Source: Bacteroidota bacterium | GTDB lineage: Bacteria; Bacteroidota; Bacteroidia; Chitinophagales; Chitinophagaceae | Length of the DNA: 61,638 bases | Reading direction: 5' to 3' | Assembly: GCA_018266775.1 (NCBI GenBank) | Contig: JAFDZS010000022.1 | Coordinates: 1 to 61,638, forward strand | Part shown: one piece after another, positions 7,731 through 15,587 of the stretch | How the letters are laid out: each line of letters opens with the position of its first letter | Position numbering within the stretch: the first letter of the stretch is position 1 | The notes under the pieces: model-generated | Databases searched by the model: none | What the model was told of the DNA's origin: nothing | Seen by the model: the letters and a program-made list of their open reading frames with translations, nothing else | Position numbers and translations under genes: made by a program

Positions 7731-9209
7731 TTACTCTGCGATTTTTTTATCACGCAGAAAAATGCTGCTGTCGGCCAGGTAAGGTATTTGTTGATTGAAC
7801 TGGCTGTTAAAGATGAAAGGAAATAGATTCACATTGCTCCATGCCGCTCTTACCGAATCATATTTCCCATTGGGAAAACGGGTGAAGCAAATATTATTAA
7901 ACTGCAAAGGTTCAGTACGGTTACCAGTTTGATAATCCCTGTAACCATGATCACTCATCACAATAACTATGGCGTTGGAATCACGGCTGCAAATGCTATG
8001 CACCACATTTTGCATGATGTGGTTGGTGTATTTAAGGTAAGACAGAAAGAAAGCTTTATTGGCGCCCAAACCGGGGTCAAACACTTTTTCGGCAGGCAAC
8101 GCATTCCCAAGACTGTCGTTGAAAAAAGGCGGATGCGGCAATAGTAAATGTGCATATACAAATCCTGGTGCGGTATCCGTACTGTCGTGTAATAATTGCT
8201 CCACAATAAAATGGTTATTACGTTCATCACCACGGTATACGTTTTCTAAAAAACCAATTTTATATTTACCGGAAATGAAATGCCAGCCAATATCTTTTAT
8301 GAGTTTATTAAAAAAGATTTTATTGGTCAATAATGTAGCCTGCGACACTACAAATGAATTGCCTTTTACTGAAGGTTCATCTGCAATATCAAAAATGGAA
8401 TAGTTTACAAAACGATAGCCCATCTGTTTGAAACACTGAACCACCATAGCATTACGTATTTCTTTGATGCGCTGCTGGTCGTTCGCTGCTGTATTTTCCA
8501 AAGCAACAAAGGGCTCATCAATGTACTTCATGTTCAGCATGGAAGACATGGAGTAATACGTCATATTATAATTGGAGAACGTGGGCTGTGCTATAAAATG
8601 TTCGCTTTGTAAAAAATGATACAGGCTGTCATTGTCAAAAGCAAAACTGTCTTTCAAACTGCGGTAACCGGGATAACCATCAAACAACAGCAGGTACACG
8701 TTCGGTTTTTCTTTTACAACAGTGGCGTTAAAAGCGGTATTTTTCACTGCAACACTTTTACTGTTCATCCACTTTATTGTCAATACTGAAATATCATATA
8801 CACAGTACAGCAGCAGCAGCACGTTCAGGTAATAACACAACCCTGAAAACCAGCTTTTCTTTTTTCTGATCAAAAAAACAAACAACACTAGCGTTAGTAG
8901 CATGAACGGAACAAACACGGAATAACTGTGCAATAGTTTCAAGAACCTGACTGACCGCACTGCATCGAGAGCAGCCCCAAAAAACAATATCCATGCACTG
9001 ATAAAAAAAACGATCAGCCCGGCATGAACAGCATCTTTAACCATCCATTTCATCAACACAAAAAACAACAATACGGCAGCAAGGATGGTGAGTGATATCT
9101 TTATAACTTCTGAAAAATAAATGAAGCCGAAATTATCCACTGCCCCATGCGTTGCAAAAAACAACACCAGCAGTACCACAAAAAATGGTTTTTGTTTCAG
9201 CTGTTTCAT
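7731..9209 (-). CDS. Membrane-bound sulfatase/phosphoethanolamine-transferase-like enzyme
   Basis: Inner-membrane protein of 492 aa from the alkaline-phosphatase superfamily. About five membrane segments occupy residues 7-165. An exported catalytic domain follows, with the metal-site motif LLLFDGYPG near 184, HLLLPHPPF near 355 and VIVMSDHGYRD near 418. These motifs fit sulfatases and lipid-phosphoryl transferases such as EptA or LtaS. Substrate and reaction direction cannot be decided, and the nucleophile (a serine or tyrosine after DGYPG) is uncertain. The start codon directly abuts the stop of the methyltransferase gene, indicating one operon and probably one pathway acting on a surface glycan or lipid. 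Confidence 0.72.
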   Translation of the reverse strand: MKQLKQKPFFVVLLVLFFATHGAVDNFGFIYFSEVIKISLTILAAVLLFFVLMKWMVKDAVHAGLIVFFISAWILFFGAALDAVRSVRFLKLLHSYSVFVPFMLLTLVLFVFLIRKKKSWFSGLCYYLNVLLLLYCVYDISVLTIKWMNSKSVAVKNTAFNATVVKEKPNVYLLLFDGYPGYRSLKDSFAFDNDSLYHFLQSEHFIAQPTFSNYNMTYYSMSSMLNMKYIDEPFVALENTAANDQQRIKEIRNAMVVQCFKQMGYRFVNYSIFDIADEPSVKGNSFVVSQATLLTNKIFFNKLIKDIGWHFISGKYKIGFLENVYRGDERNNHFIVEQLLHDSTDTAPGFVYAHLLLPHPPFFNDSLGNALPAEKVFDPGLGANKAFFLSYLKYTNHIMQNVVHSICSRDSNAIVIVMSDHGYRDYQTGNRTEPLQFNNICFTRFPNGKYDSVRAAWSNVNLFPFIFNSQFNQQIPYLADSSIFLRDKKIAE

Positions 9210-10589
9210 TTATCTTTTTTTTGCCAGGTAGAGTATCCTTTCTGTTCCCGGCACGGTGGCTTTAGTAAGTATGTCGAAATAGTTGCCAAATGCTTTTTCA
9301 AAACCGGTTGAATGGTAGTCGTCAAAAATATCCTGCCGGTACTGCAGCAACTGTTTTACTTTATCATCTGTTTTCGGTACAAACTCTACTAATAAATAAT
9401 TGCCTAATGCAGCAAACCATTGTGCAATCATTTCCAGCGGAACATTATTGGCTATGGCAAGATGATGCACTAATGCCAGTGCCAGCACCACATCTCCTTT
9501 AAAACGTTCTGTAAAATTCATCCGTTCTGTATGATGCCACCCAATGGAAGGAGATGGTGTATGCAGTGCGCTTACAACAGGAAGAATATTGCTGATCTTT
9601 TCATTTTTTATTTTAAGATACAATTGGTTGATGCAATTCACATCACTGTCTGCCGAAACAATGGCGGAGGCTTTATCTTTTAATAATAAACTGAAATACC
9701 CATCATTTGCACCCAGGTCAATCACTGTTTGAAAAGGTATTTTTTTTAAAAGTGATTGAACCAGTTTTGCTTTTTCATCAAGGTACTGTTTGCTTAAAAT
9801 GGTATCAGTATAATAATCATCCCAAATTGTTTTAGCTGGTTTTACCTGCATTTTCTTTACATAACCATGCAGGCCATTCAGTAACAGGAGCATTTTTGGT
9901 TTACTGAATGGTTGTTGGGCTGTTGAAGCATTGCGCTTTGACGTTTTTATTTTCCCCTGCAAATAAACATGCATATAGTTATGAACATTCCATTTTGCTT
10001 TTGCCGGTAATAATTCCTGCACTAATTGCAATGGAATGCCATTGGGGTACAACTGGAAAAAATGGTTCATTGACGCGTCTGCATATTTTTGCAGCAGTAA
10101 TGGTGCGATAAAACATTCACAAAACTGGCGGTAGGCAATCCAGGGTTTCGCAGCATCGTATAGTTCAAATGAAAGCGTATCAATAAAAACAGGCTTACCC
10201 TGCACAAATTGAATATTGAATGGTGTGGCGTCTTTCAGCAGCATACCTTTCTCCATTGCAGTTAAAGCAATATCCAGTGTAAGCAATGCCGCATCTTTCC
10301 ACATCTCAAAACTCCACTCGTAAGGATAACTGACGTATGCAATTTGCTGTGGATAAATCACCCGGTATTCTTCACTGTTCCATTCCGGCTTGTCTTTTAC
10401 TTCTTCGTGAGCAATCAACCATTTTTTCTTTACCAGCAAATCATACAAACCGCTATCCATCAAATGCTGGTATTGCGAAAAATAAGTTTTATTAATGCAG
10501 CGGTAAAACTGGTTATTGTATTTGAAGATGAAACCATCCCGGTCTCTGTAAGATGCTGGATATTTTTCTGTTCCGGGAATCAACTGCAT
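9210..10589 (-). CDS. Kinase-like/SAM methyltransferase fusion protein (NoeA-like)
   Basis: Protein of 459 aa with two parts. The C-terminal half is a class I SAM-dependent methyltransferase, with the SAM-binding loop VIDLGANDGYF near residue 290 and an acidic strand end (VSADSD) after it. The N-terminal half contains KDATPFNIQF...PVFIDTLSFE (D120, N125, D137), which has the D-x4-N...D spacing of a protein-kinase/APH catalytic loop. Proteins of this layout are often named after rhizobial NoeA, a host-specific nodulation methyltransferase; that name is a guess here. It lies between a tiny membrane protein and a membrane sulfatase-like enzyme in one operon. The acceptor substrate is unknown. 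Confidence 0.7.
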   Translation of the reverse strand: MQLIPGTEKYPASYRDRDGFIFKYNNQFYRCINKTYFSQYQHLMDSGLYDLLVKKKWLIAHEEVKDKPEWNSEEYRVIYPQQIAYVSYPYEWSFEMWKDAALLTLDIALTAMEKGMLLKDATPFNIQFVQGKPVFIDTLSFELYDAAKPWIAYRQFCECFIAPLLLQKYADASMNHFFQLYPNGIPLQLVQELLPAKAKWNVHNYMHVYLQGKIKTSKRNASTAQQPFSKPKMLLLLNGLHGYVKKMQVKPAKTIWDDYYTDTILSKQYLDEKAKLVQSLLKKIPFQTVIDLGANDGYFSLLLKDKASAIVSADSDVNCINQLYLKIKNEKISNILPVVSALHTPSPSIGWHHTERMNFTERFKGDVVLALALVHHLAIANNVPLEMIAQWFAALGNYLLVEFVPKTDDKVKQLLQYRQDIFDDYHSTGFEKAFGNYFDILTKATVPGTERILYLAKKR

Positions 10590-10631
10590 TGCGGTTTAAA
10601 CGATGGAGAAATTGTTATTGCATCAACAATA

Positions 10632-10814
10632 TCATGATGCCGGCTGCTCGGGTTCTTCAGCATCTTCCTGTTTTACTTTTGGTTTAATGAAAAAAGATTT
10701 GACCTTCAGCCAGAAGTTTTTAAAGAACATTAGTCCACCCAGTATTGCAGCAATAATTACCTGTAAGACATAACTGCCACTGCCGGGATCCAGGTATAAA
10801 AATGTATAGTGCAT
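10632..10814 (-). CDS. Small membrane protein with LDPGSGSYVLQ motif
   Basis: Micro-protein of 60 aa. I place the start at the internal ATG (10814), giving MHYTFLYLDPGSGSYVLQ. A longer frame to 10847 adds 11 residues with no protein-like signal. One hydrophobic helix spans about residues 14-34, followed by a basic segment and an acidic tail. The LDPGSGS-VLQ motif is recurrent in unnamed small proteins near polysaccharide genes. It is the first gene of the module with the methyltransferase (42 nt downstream) and the sulfatase-like enzyme. Function unknown; a membrane scaffold or regulator of the two enzymes would be a guess. Confidence 0.7.
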   Translation of the reverse strand: MHYTFLYLDPGSGSYVLQVIIAAILGGLMFFKNFWLKVKSFFIKPKVKQEDAEEPEQPAS

Positions 10815-10905
10815 GCTGCTTTGCTGTTGTGCAGCGAAGGTACACATTTTAATGAACGGCTGGCTATAAAGTAATTGTTTACGGTAAAAAGAGTATTTTT
10901 ATTTC

Positions 10906-11256
10906 ATGGCGAAATCTTTACAAAGCAAGCTGGATCAACTGCACCAAAAAGTGCATGCGCTTATTGGCAGCAACTGCAGCGAAGATGAAATTATTGATGC
11001 ATTGCGTAATGATGGTATTGATGAGCATTATGCCCGTACGTTAATTGAAAATGTATTAAACGACCAGGAGGATAAAGCTAATTTCAGGAGGCTTTTATTT
11101 ATAGGCATTGCTGCAGTTGTTGCCGGCATTATTATTAACGTTACTTCCTATAAGCTTGCGCTACGTACACCAGGTTATGGTTTTATTGTATTCTGGGGCG
11201 TTGTGCTGTACGGCATCATCCTTATCATCAGGGCACTGATGTTGTACAGGAAATAG
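10906..11256 (+). CDS. Two-helix membrane protein with N-terminal helical domain
   Basis: Protein of 116 aa, not recognised. Residues 1-50 form an amphipathic helical unit (SEDEIIDALRNDGIDEHYARTLIENV) that resembles a UBA-like or RuvA-C-like three-helix fold. Two membrane helices follow at about 59-80 and 90-112. It converges on the next gene with a 1-nt gap, and the coding potential is clear from its regular hydrophobic pattern. Confidence 0.65.
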   Translation: MAKSLQSKLDQLHQKVHALIGSNCSEDEIIDALRNDGIDEHYARTLIENVLNDQEDKANFRRLLFIGIAAVVAGIIINVTSYKLALRTPGYGFIVFWGVVLYGIILIIRALMLYRK

Positions 11257-11257
11257 T

Positions 11258-12817
11258 TTAATGATAGATCCTTTTGCGGCTGCCGTGGTATTTTTCCTGT
11301 AAAATTTCGCTCATCGATTTGCGCTGCACTTTACTCTCCAACCAGGAAATAATATCCAGGTAAGCAAAAGCCCTTGTTTCAAACCGGTTCTTCTCCAGCC
11401 CTTTTATTTTGTCAAGGAATGTTTCCAGCTCCACCTGCAGTTTACTGCGTGACATGTGAAATGCTTTTCTTAAGAAGCGAAACATTTCTTCTTCCACCAC
11501 CGTCAGGTTTTCTTTTTTAGACATAAAGCGGTATACCGATTTGGTCAGGTATTCCATCAGTTCATAGTTGCCCATTTCATAATGCGCCAGCAGGTGCAGC
11601 AACCGTGAATAACTTTGGAGATCGCTTCTTACCTCTGCATTTTCATTTATGATTTTTTGCAGGTAATCAATACAGGTGGCATAATCCCCGCTGCCAAAAT
11701 ACATGCTGGCAATCTTATAATTGAACACCATAATGCGGTGGTCATCTATAAACAGTTCATACTCTTTCAGCTTTTCCAACAGGTGCGGCACCAGTTTTAC
11801 GCCCTCGCTGAAGGTGCCTTCCATATTGTGCTGGTTAATTTTTGCGCTGTAGATGTACACAAAAGCCTGCGTACGGAAGTTATCGTGTAACCGTACCCGG
11901 TCTGTACCTGCAAATTTTTCGAATTTCTTCAGTGTCTCGTCAAATTTCTGGTAATTGCGCAGGTCGAAATGTGCGTTAAGCAAAGTATGCAGCCCTTTAA
12001 TATAGTGGCCCGTTTCCACACGTATCATCAAAGGTTCATTGTCAAAAATGTCCACCCATTTTTGTGCGTAACGGTAATACATTAAGAAATCCTGGCGGAT
12101 AAATGCATACCAGGTATAACTTTGATAGAGGTATAATTTTTCATAAAACCCTTCCTGGCTGAAAGCGTCTTCAGGCAAATGTTCTTTCAGGTACTGCTTC
12201 ACGCCTTCCTCATCCTTTTCATTTCTTGCATGGCCATTTTTAATGAACCAACTGTAGAGTAACATGGCAAGGTTGGACAACCGGGCCACACGGTCAATCT
12301 GCTGATTCACTTCGTTAATCTCCGCAGAAAGTTGTTCCGCCCTTATCTGCATTGTTCGGGTAATGTGCAGCGTTTCTATTCTTTTTTCCAGCGCAATGGC
12401 CTGTACCAAAAAGTTGACTTTATAATTGGCCCGTGCCATTTCTTTAGCCTTATCCAATATTTTCAGGCTTTGGGAAAACAATCCTTTTTTATACAGAATA
12501 TGTGCATAGTCGAATTGTTCATTCAACTGCAAATCGATACTGTCCGTACTTTTCAGCAGGCGCAGGCTGGCCAGTAATTGTTTATATAAATGAACTTTGA
12601 TGTTGGATAACTGGGGCTTTTGAATCGACTTTAATTTCTTCAGGAGCGTAACTTCATCATATTCTTCCAGCTTATCAAGGGCATCAAAGAGTTCAATAAT
12701 TTTCAGGTTGTCGTTGCTGGAACTTCGCTTGATGTACAGCTTAAAGTGCCGTTTCTCGGCTTTTTCCATAGACCGGACCAATTGATATAATGTATCTGTA
12801 AAGCGGTTGGGCATCAT
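11258..12817 (-). CDS. Uncharacterised all-helical (TPR-like) protein
   Basis: Cytosolic protein of 519 aa without signal peptide. It appears entirely alpha-helical, with paired amphipathic helices of 30-40 residues throughout, consistent with divergent tetratricopeptide-type repeats. The N-terminus (LYQLVRSMEKAEKRHFKLYI) is strongly basic. I do not recognise a catalytic motif, and similar long helical proteins are common and unnamed in Chitinophagaceae. A -7 box (TACATTTG on the minus strand, 12863-12870) lies about 46 nt upstream of the start, so it probably has its own promoter. Confidence 0.75.
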   Translation of the reverse strand: MMPNRFTDTLYQLVRSMEKAEKRHFKLYIKRSSSNDNLKIIELFDALDKLEEYDEVTLLKKLKSIQKPQLSNIKVHLYKQLLASLRLLKSTDSIDLQLNEQFDYAHILYKKGLFSQSLKILDKAKEMARANYKVNFLVQAIALEKRIETLHITRTMQIRAEQLSAEINEVNQQIDRVARLSNLAMLLYSWFIKNGHARNEKDEEGVKQYLKEHLPEDAFSQEGFYEKLYLYQSYTWYAFIRQDFLMYYRYAQKWVDIFDNEPLMIRVETGHYIKGLHTLLNAHFDLRNYQKFDETLKKFEKFAGTDRVRLHDNFRTQAFVYIYSAKINQHNMEGTFSEGVKLVPHLLEKLKEYELFIDDHRIMVFNYKIASMYFGSGDYATCIDYLQKIINENAEVRSDLQSYSRLLHLLAHYEMGNYELMEYLTKSVYRFMSKKENLTVVEEEMFRFLRKAFHMSRSKLQVELETFLDKIKGLEKNRFETRAFAYLDIISWLESKVQRKSMSEILQEKYHGSRKRIYH

Positions 12818-12862
12818 TAATCATTTAAAATACAATCCTCTACCACACAAGGTTTCAAGGTG

Positions 12863-12870
12863 CAAATGTA
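12863..12870 (-). promoter_or_regulatory. -7 box upstream of the TPR-like gene
   Basis: Reads TACATTTG on the minus strand, an exact TAnnTTTG match. It is divergent from an identical box on the plus strand at 12928-12935. Confidence 0.5.
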
Positions 12871-12919
12871 AGTTTTACCATAATAAAATCCATACCATGT
12901 TAGTAGTATTAAAATCAAA

Positions 12920-12950
12920 ACTCATCCTACATTTGTAATGAAGGATGAGT
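12920..12950 (+). promoter_or_regulatory. Promoter overlapped by a 9-bp inverted repeat
   Basis: The box TACATTTG (12928-12935) lies inside a dyad with perfect arms ACTCATCCT (12920-12928) and AGGATGAGT (12942-12950). If the box is used, transcription would start near 12941, so the dyad would span the -21 to +10 region. That would be a good position for a repressor. Alternatively the dyad is only an RNA hairpin of a transcript starting further upstream. Confidence 0.4.
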
Positions 12951-13114
12951 TATTGAACAGCAGACAATCGTTAAAGGGGCAATCAATCGATAACACTGCA
13001 TTTGCAGTTATTCAGAAAAGTTCTTTAGCTACACTTCTAAAACTGATCATTTAAGATTTTCATATAGCAAGCAATCGTTAAAGCCGCTCTATTTCTATAG
13101 AGGGGCTCTTTTTT
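12941..13114 (+). ncRNA. Candidate small RNA, about 170 nt
   Basis: No open reading frame of note is present, but the segment has both ends of a transcription unit: an exact -7 box at 12928-12935 and a strong terminator at 13082-13114. Inside it are a small hairpin (ACTGC/GCAGT near 12990) and a repeated 12-mer CAATCGTTAAAG near 12965 and 13072. The size would suit a 6S-like RNA, but I do not recognise 6S, SRP, tmRNA or RNase P signatures. Alternatively it is an independently terminated remnant. Confidence 0.4.
13082..13114 (+). terminator. Intrinsic terminator
   Basis: Arms AGCC-G-CTCTA (13082-13091) and TAGAG-G-GGCT (13098-13107) pair with one internal G-G mismatch, followed by a run of T. 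No annotated plus-strand gene precedes it within 1.8 kb, which is the main reason to suspect a small RNA here. Confidence 0.75.
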
Positions 13115-13195
13115 ATTGATGCAATTTATACTTTTCCGGTCAAAAAAGTATAAGCCTGCAGCCAAAATTGTTAACACTAACTTAACCCTGGTCGG

Positions 13196-13747
13196 TTATT
13201 GCAGCGCTTCCTTCTTTTTTCTGAATGTAAAATATTTCTGGCTCAGGTAGCTTACGATGATGACAATGATGGTAATTAAACACTGGCTGAAGAAGGCTTC
13301 CCAATGAAAAATCTTGACAAATAATTTCAGTAAAACATAATTCAACCCCAGCATTGCAGCAAATGAAAGTGCATAGCGGAAAAACTGGATACGGCCTTTA
13401 AGGTTGGAATCTACAAACACCACGTATTTCATCAGCAAAAAACCTGTGATGATGTTCACGGCTGAACCTACTGCCAATGATGCCACATAAGGCTCCAGGC
13501 TGATGAAGCCTAAGTGCAATATTTCTTTATTAAAAATAAAGGTGTAGAAAACGTAATTGACTGCAAGGCCCAGCAAGGTATTGGCACCGCCACATGCCGC
13601 ATAACGAAAAGTTTGCTCCGGCATGAACTTGCGGAAGGGCGGGTAAAAAAAATCAATAAACGCTATGATCTTGTCTTTTGCCATTAATTCTTTTGGTATT
13701 GAGCCCTGGCGCTTCATGGCTGATAGTTGATGATAATTATACAGCAT
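13196..13747 (-). CDS. GtrA family membrane protein
   Basis: Integral membrane protein of up to 183 aa with four predicted helices (about residues 48-68, 83-103, 121-140 and 148-168 of the long form). The segment FRYAACGGANTLLGLAVNYVFY is typical of the GtrA/DPMS family, which helps move polyprenyl-linked sugars across the membrane or supports teichoic acid and glycan modification. The start is uncertain: ATGs at 13747, 13717 and 13684 are in frame, and the last (MAKDKI) gives the most usual length. Upstream DNA (13747-13793) is a simple CTTTYAACCTTCAA repeat. Confidence 0.85.
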   Translation of the reverse strand: MLYNYHQLSAMKRQGSIPKELMAKDKIIAFIDFFYPPFRKFMPEQTFRYAACGGANTLLGLAVNYVFYTFIFNKEILHLGFISLEPYVASLAVGSAVNIITGFLLMKYVVFVDSNLKGRIQFFRYALSFAAMLGLNYVLLKLFVKIFHWEAFFSQCLITIIVIIVSYLSQKYFTFRKKKEALQ

Positions 13748-13793
13748 TTTTAACTTTCAACCTTCAACTTTTAACCTTCAACTTCTAACTTAA

Positions 13794-15422
13794 CTAACTA
13801 TATAACTCTTCCCTGCTTGCCTTTACCCTTTCATCTTCCAGGTATTCGTCGTAAGTCATCAGTTTATCAATGATACCGTTTGGTGTCAGTTCAATAATAC
13901 GGTTGGCCACTGTTTGCATAAACTGGTGATCGTGCGTGGTGAGTAACACAATACCGCTATAGGCAATCATACTGTCGTTAAATGCAGTAATGCTTTCCAG
14001 GTCAAGATGGTTGGTGGGTTCATCCAGTATTAACGTATTGGGATTTTGCAGCATCATCTTACTGATCATACAACGTACTTTTTCACCTCCGCTCAATACG
14101 TTTGTTTTCTTCATGATTTCTTCTCCTGAAAACAACATCTTACCGAGGAAGCCGCGTAAAAAATCTTCATCCACATCTTTGGTGGTGGGTGGTACGTATT
14201 GGCGCAGCCAGTCCATCAGGTTATAACTGCTGGTGGCAAAATATTCAGTATTATCGTTGGGCAGGTAAGCTTTGGTAATGGTGGTACCCCATTCATAAGT
14301 GCCTCCGTCGGCTGTTGTTTTGCCATTGATGATTTCAAAAAAAGTAGTCAACGCCAATGGGTCGCGGCTTACAAAAGCAATCTTATCTCCTTTCTGCACA
14401 TCAAAACGTACTTTGCTGAACAAGGTTTTGCCTTCAAGTGTTTTGGAAAGATTATCCACTTTTAAAATTTCATTGCCCACTTCCCTTTCCTGTTTAAAAA
14501 TAATGCCGGGGTATTTGCGGTTGCTGGGTGTAATATCTTCAAACACCAGTTTATCCAATGCTTTTTTGCGTGATGTTGCCTGTTTACTTTTTGATGCATT
14601 GGCGCTGAAACGGGCAATAAATTCCAGCAGGTCTTTCTTCTTTTCTTCCATCTTCTTGTTCTTATCTGTAGCCTGCCTTGCTGCCAGTTGAGAACTTTCG
14701 TACCAGAAAGTGTAGTTGCCGGTATATACTTTGATCTTGTTTTTATCCACATCTGCCACATGCGTACATACGGCATCTAAAAAGTGACGGTCGTGGCTCA
14801 CCACCAGCACAATGTTTTCATAATCGGCCAAAAAGTTTTCTAACCAGCCAATGGTTTCCACATCAAGGTTATTGGTAGGTTCATCCAGCAGCAAAATATC
14901 GGGGTTGCCAAATAAAGCCTGTGCCAGCAACACCCTTACTTTGATATTAGCGGCCACATCTTTCATCAGCAGGTTATGCAGTTCGTCTTTCACCCCCAGT
15001 TCACTCAGCAAAGTGGCAGCATCACTTTCTGCGGTATAGCCGCCCATTTCGCCAAATTTCTCTTCCAGTTCGCCTGCTTTAATACCATCCGCTTCAGTAA
15101 AATCTTCCTTGGCATAAATGGCATCGCGTTCGTGCATTACTTTCCACATTTCGTTGTGGCCCATCATCACGGTATGTAAAACTGAATGTTCATCAAACGC
15201 AAACTGGTTCTGGTTCAGTACGGCCATGCGTTCGCCGGGTGTAATATCCACACGCCCTTTGTTGGGTTCTATTTGCCCGCTCAGTATTTTAATGAAGGTG
15301 GATTTGCCTGCGCCATTGGCGCCAATGATTCCATAACAGTTGCCTTTGGTAAAGTTGATATTCACTTCATCGAACAAAACCCTTTTGCCGTAGGCCAGTG
15401 TTATATTATTTGCACTTATCAT
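13794..15422 (-). CDS. ABC-F ATPase, YbiT-like
   Basis: Soluble twin-ATPase of 542 aa of the ABC-F family, whose members act on the ribosome rather than in transport. NBD1 has a normal Walker A (GANGAGKS, residues 34-41) and Walker B (ILLLDEPTNNLD). As in YbiT, its signature is NIKVRVLLAQA instead of LSGG. A charged linker follows at about 240-300. NBD2 has a canonical signature (LSGGEKVR) and Walker B (LILDEPTNHLD). The place of its Walker A reads FVSRDPLALTTF, without the glycines and lysine. So one composite ATP site looks intact and the other degenerate. Resistance or translation-factor roles cannot be distinguished. Confidence 0.88.
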   Translation of the reverse strand: MISANNITLAYGKRVLFDEVNINFTKGNCYGIIGANGAGKSTFIKILSGQIEPNKGRVDITPGERMAVLNQNQFAFDEHSVLHTVMMGHNEMWKVMHERDAIYAKEDFTEADGIKAGELEEKFGEMGGYTAESDAATLLSELGVKDELHNLLMKDVAANIKVRVLLAQALFGNPDILLLDEPTNNLDVETIGWLENFLADYENIVLVVSHDRHFLDAVCTHVADVDKNKIKVYTGNYTFWYESSQLAARQATDKNKKMEEKKKDLLEFIARFSANASKSKQATSRKKALDKLVFEDITPSNRKYPGIIFKQEREVGNEILKVDNLSKTLEGKTLFSKVRFDVQKGDKIAFVSRDPLALTTFFEIINGKTTADGGTYEWGTTITKAYLPNDNTEYFATSSYNLMDWLRQYVPPTTKDVDEDFLRGFLGKMLFSGEEIMKKTNVLSGGEKVRCMISKMMLQNPNTLILDEPTNHLDLESITAFNDSMIAYSGIVLLTTHDHQFMQTVANRIIELTPNGIIDKLMTYDEYLEDERVKASREELYS

Positions 15423-15587
15423 AATGGTAAAAAGTGCGCAAAGATAGGTGTTTTTCCGTGCCGAATGAAGACAAAACCAGACAAGTCAGGACACATGAAT
15501 AACTGCACCCGGCTGAATTTTACCATTTGTTTTACACCATATCCTGTTTATTTGCAGTGCAGTCAACTAAAACCCTCACAACATCAC

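Noticed and set aside
12941..13114. Firm assignment as 6S RNA
   Set aside because: Size fits, but I could not recognise the conserved open-bubble structure, so only a generic small RNA is proposed.
15186..15587. N-terminal extension of the OmpA-like frame by 134 residues
   Set aside because: The extension is antisense to the ABC-F gene; a clear signal peptide starts at ATG 15588.
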